From contig NZ_SDPT01000001.1 of assembly GCF_004135605.1 (NCBI RefSeq), positions 124,001 to 188,000 of the forward strand: a stretch of 64,000 nt of DNA, in the 5' to 3' direction. Origin of the DNA: Sphingomonas desiccabilis. Lineage in GTDB: Bacteria > Pseudomonadota > Alphaproteobacteria > Sphingomonadales > Sphingomonadaceae. The notes beneath the pieces were generated by a model. That model did not search any database. It saw only the letters and a program-made list of their open reading frames with translations, and was not told the origin of the DNA. Within the stretch, counting starts at the first letter, position 1. Each line of letters starts with the position of its first letter. A program made the position numbers and the translations under genes. This document shows positions 62,874 to 64,000 of this stretch, piece after piece.

Positions 62874-64000
62874 ATGGCAGAAGAATCGAACGTCCAATTC
62901 TCCGAGCGCGAGGCGCTGCTGTTCCACTCGGAGGGACGGCCGGGAAAGATCGAGATCATCGCGTCGAAGCCCATGTCGACGCAGCGCGACCTGGCGCTCG
63001 CCTATTCGCCGGGCGTTGCCGTGCCGGTGCGCGCGATCGCGGCCGATCCTGCCACTGCCTATGACTATACCGCCAAGGGCAACCTGGTCGCGGTGATCTC
63101 CAACGGCACCGCGATACTTGGCCTCGGCAATCTGGGCGCGCTCGCGTCCAAGCCGGTGATGGAAGGCAAGTCGGTGCTGTTCAAGCGCTTCGCCGACGTC
63201 GATTCGATCGACATCGAGCTGAAGACCGAGGACGTCGACCGCTTCATCGACGCCGTCGAGCTGATGGAGCCGACCTTCGGCGGCATCAATCTGGAGGACA
63301 TCAAGTCCCCGGAATGCTTCATCATCGAGCAGACCCTCCGGGAACGCATGAACATCCCGGTGTTCCATGACGACCAGCACGGCACCGCCATCATCGCCGC
63401 CGCGGGCCTGATCAACGCGCTGTACCTCACCAAGCGCGACATCGCCGAGACCAAGGTGGTGATGAACGGCGCCGGTGCGGCCGCACTCGCCTGCGCGGAC
63501 CTGGTGAAGGTGATGGGCGTCCGGCAGGAGAACCTGCTGATGGTCGACCTGGACGGTGTGCTCTACCAGGGCCGCGAAGCCGGCATGAACCAGTGGAAGT
63601 CGGCGCATGCCGTCGCCACGGACAAGCGCACCCTGGCCGAGGCGCTGGACGGCGCCGACGTGTTCATGGGGCTGTCGGCCGCGAACGCGCTGCCGGCCGA
63701 GCTGCTCAAGAAGATGGCGCCGAACCCGATCGTGTTCGCGATGGCGAACCCGGATCCGGAGATCACCCCGCCGGAGGCCAAGGTCGCGCGTCCGGACGTG
63801 ATCATCGCCACCGGCCGTTCGGACTATCCGAACCAGGTCAACAACGTGCTGGGCTTCCCGTTCATCTTCCGCGGCGCGCTCGACGTGCGCGCGACCACGA
63901 TCAACGACGCGATGAAGGTCGCTGCCGCACAGGCGATCGCCAAGCTCGCGCGCCAGCAGGTGCCCGAGGAAGTGGCGGCCGCCTATGGCGTGAAGCACAG
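62874..64000 (+). CDS. maeB: NADP-dependent malic enzyme (N-terminal part, runs off right edge)
   Basis: The first ~375 residues of a MaeB-type malic enzyme, which decarboxylates malate to pyruvate and yields NADPH. Typical blocks: MSTQRDLALAYSPGVAVPVR, VISNGTAILGLGNLGALASK, PVFHDDQHGTAIIAAAGLIN and the NADP-binding VVMNGAGAAALACADLVKVM. In full-length homologues (about 750 residues) a phosphotransacetylase-like domain follows, which would lie outside the window. The ATG at 62874 has GGAAGG 9 bases upstream. It is divergent from mutS, with a 70-base shared control region. Confidence 0.96.
   Translation, partial: MAEESNVQFSEREALLFHSEGRPGKIEIIASKPMSTQRDLALAYSPGVAVPVRAIAADPATAYDYTAKGNLVAVISNGTAILGLGNLGALASKPVMEGKSVLFKRFADVDSIDIELKTEDVDRFIDAVELMEPTFGGINLEDIKSPECFIIEQTLRERMNIPVFHDDQHGTAIIAAAGLINALYLTKRDIAETKVVMNGAGAAALACADLVKVMGVRQENLLMVDLDGVLYQGREAGMNQWKSAHAVATDKRTLAEALDGADVFMGLSAANALPAELLKKMAPNPIVFAMANPDPEITPPEAKVARPDVIIATGRSDYPNQVNNVLGFPFIFRGALDVRATTINDAMKVAAAQAIAKLARQQVPEEVAAAYGVKH

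Overview
The window looks like a chromosomal segment from a GC-rich alphaproteobacterium, most likely a sphingomonad (Sphingomonas or a close relative). The evidence is the combination of gene families and repeats: a large TonB-dependent receptor, an HWE-type sensor kinase, DUF6481 and DUF3597 proteins, an NDUFA12-type complex I subunit, a PCu(A)C copper chaperone, a fatty-acyl-AMP-ligase-like enzyme, and intergenic palindromes of the CCCCGGCgaaGGCCGGGG and GTCAGGATGACGAA types. This assignment is inferred from gene content, not from a database match.

Bases 1-16000 hold the transcription/translation block secE-nusG-rplK-rplA-rplJ-rplL-rpoB, all on the minus strand and in the classical order, but interrupted at every major junction. 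A proline-rich membrane protein gene sits between rplL and rpoB. An L,D-transpeptidase gene and a TonB receptor gene sit between rplA and rplJ. A 4-kb block sits between rplK and nusG. Upstream of secE come a YqaA-type membrane protein gene and tRNA-Trp(CCA). The 4-kb block carries a tightly coupled plus-strand trio: a CDP-alcohol phosphotransferase, an inositol-3-phosphate synthase and an inositol-phosphate-cytidylyltransferase-like enzyme. Together these are a complete set for making CDP-inositol and transferring phosphoinositol.

Bases 16000-25400 carry an acyl-AMP ligase, recX, a double cold-shock-domain gene coupled to a DUF192 lipoprotein gene, an NDUFA12 homologue, a DUF2155 gene that overlaps aat tail to tail by 184 bp, and a cluster of small minus-strand genes of unknown role. 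Two genes in that cluster have upstream sequences resembling alphaproteobacterial general-stress (EcfG) promoters.

Bases 25400-33000 are the accessory part. Two visibly AT-richer inserts flank uvrA. One carries a lone AAA+ ATPase. The other carries a translationally coupled ABC-type ATPase and a small TOPRIM/DUF4276-like protein, a candidate two-gene defence system. Behind uvrA lie a nucleotidyltransferase-fold gene and an overlapping 56-codon gene, an arrangement like a toxin-antitoxin pair.

Bases 33000-64000 are mostly core genome: the PCu(A)C chaperone, dnaK-dnaJ, a second L,D-transpeptidase, S1/P1 nuclease, a TonB-like protein, isoaspartyl peptidase, ispG, an EamA transporter with a GNAT acetyltransferase, a Crp - PAS/HWE kinase - receiver operon whose first PAS domain is LOV-like but lacks the photoactive cysteine, pyrophosphatase, an M61 peptidase, an isoprenylcysteine-methyltransferase-like membrane protein, rsmE-gshA, a diguanylate cyclase, ubiA, pmbA with an inositol-monophosphatase-family gene, mutS, and the 5' part of an NADP-malic enzyme gene that runs off the right edge. 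No rRNA, insertion sequence, integrase or CRISPR array was seen.
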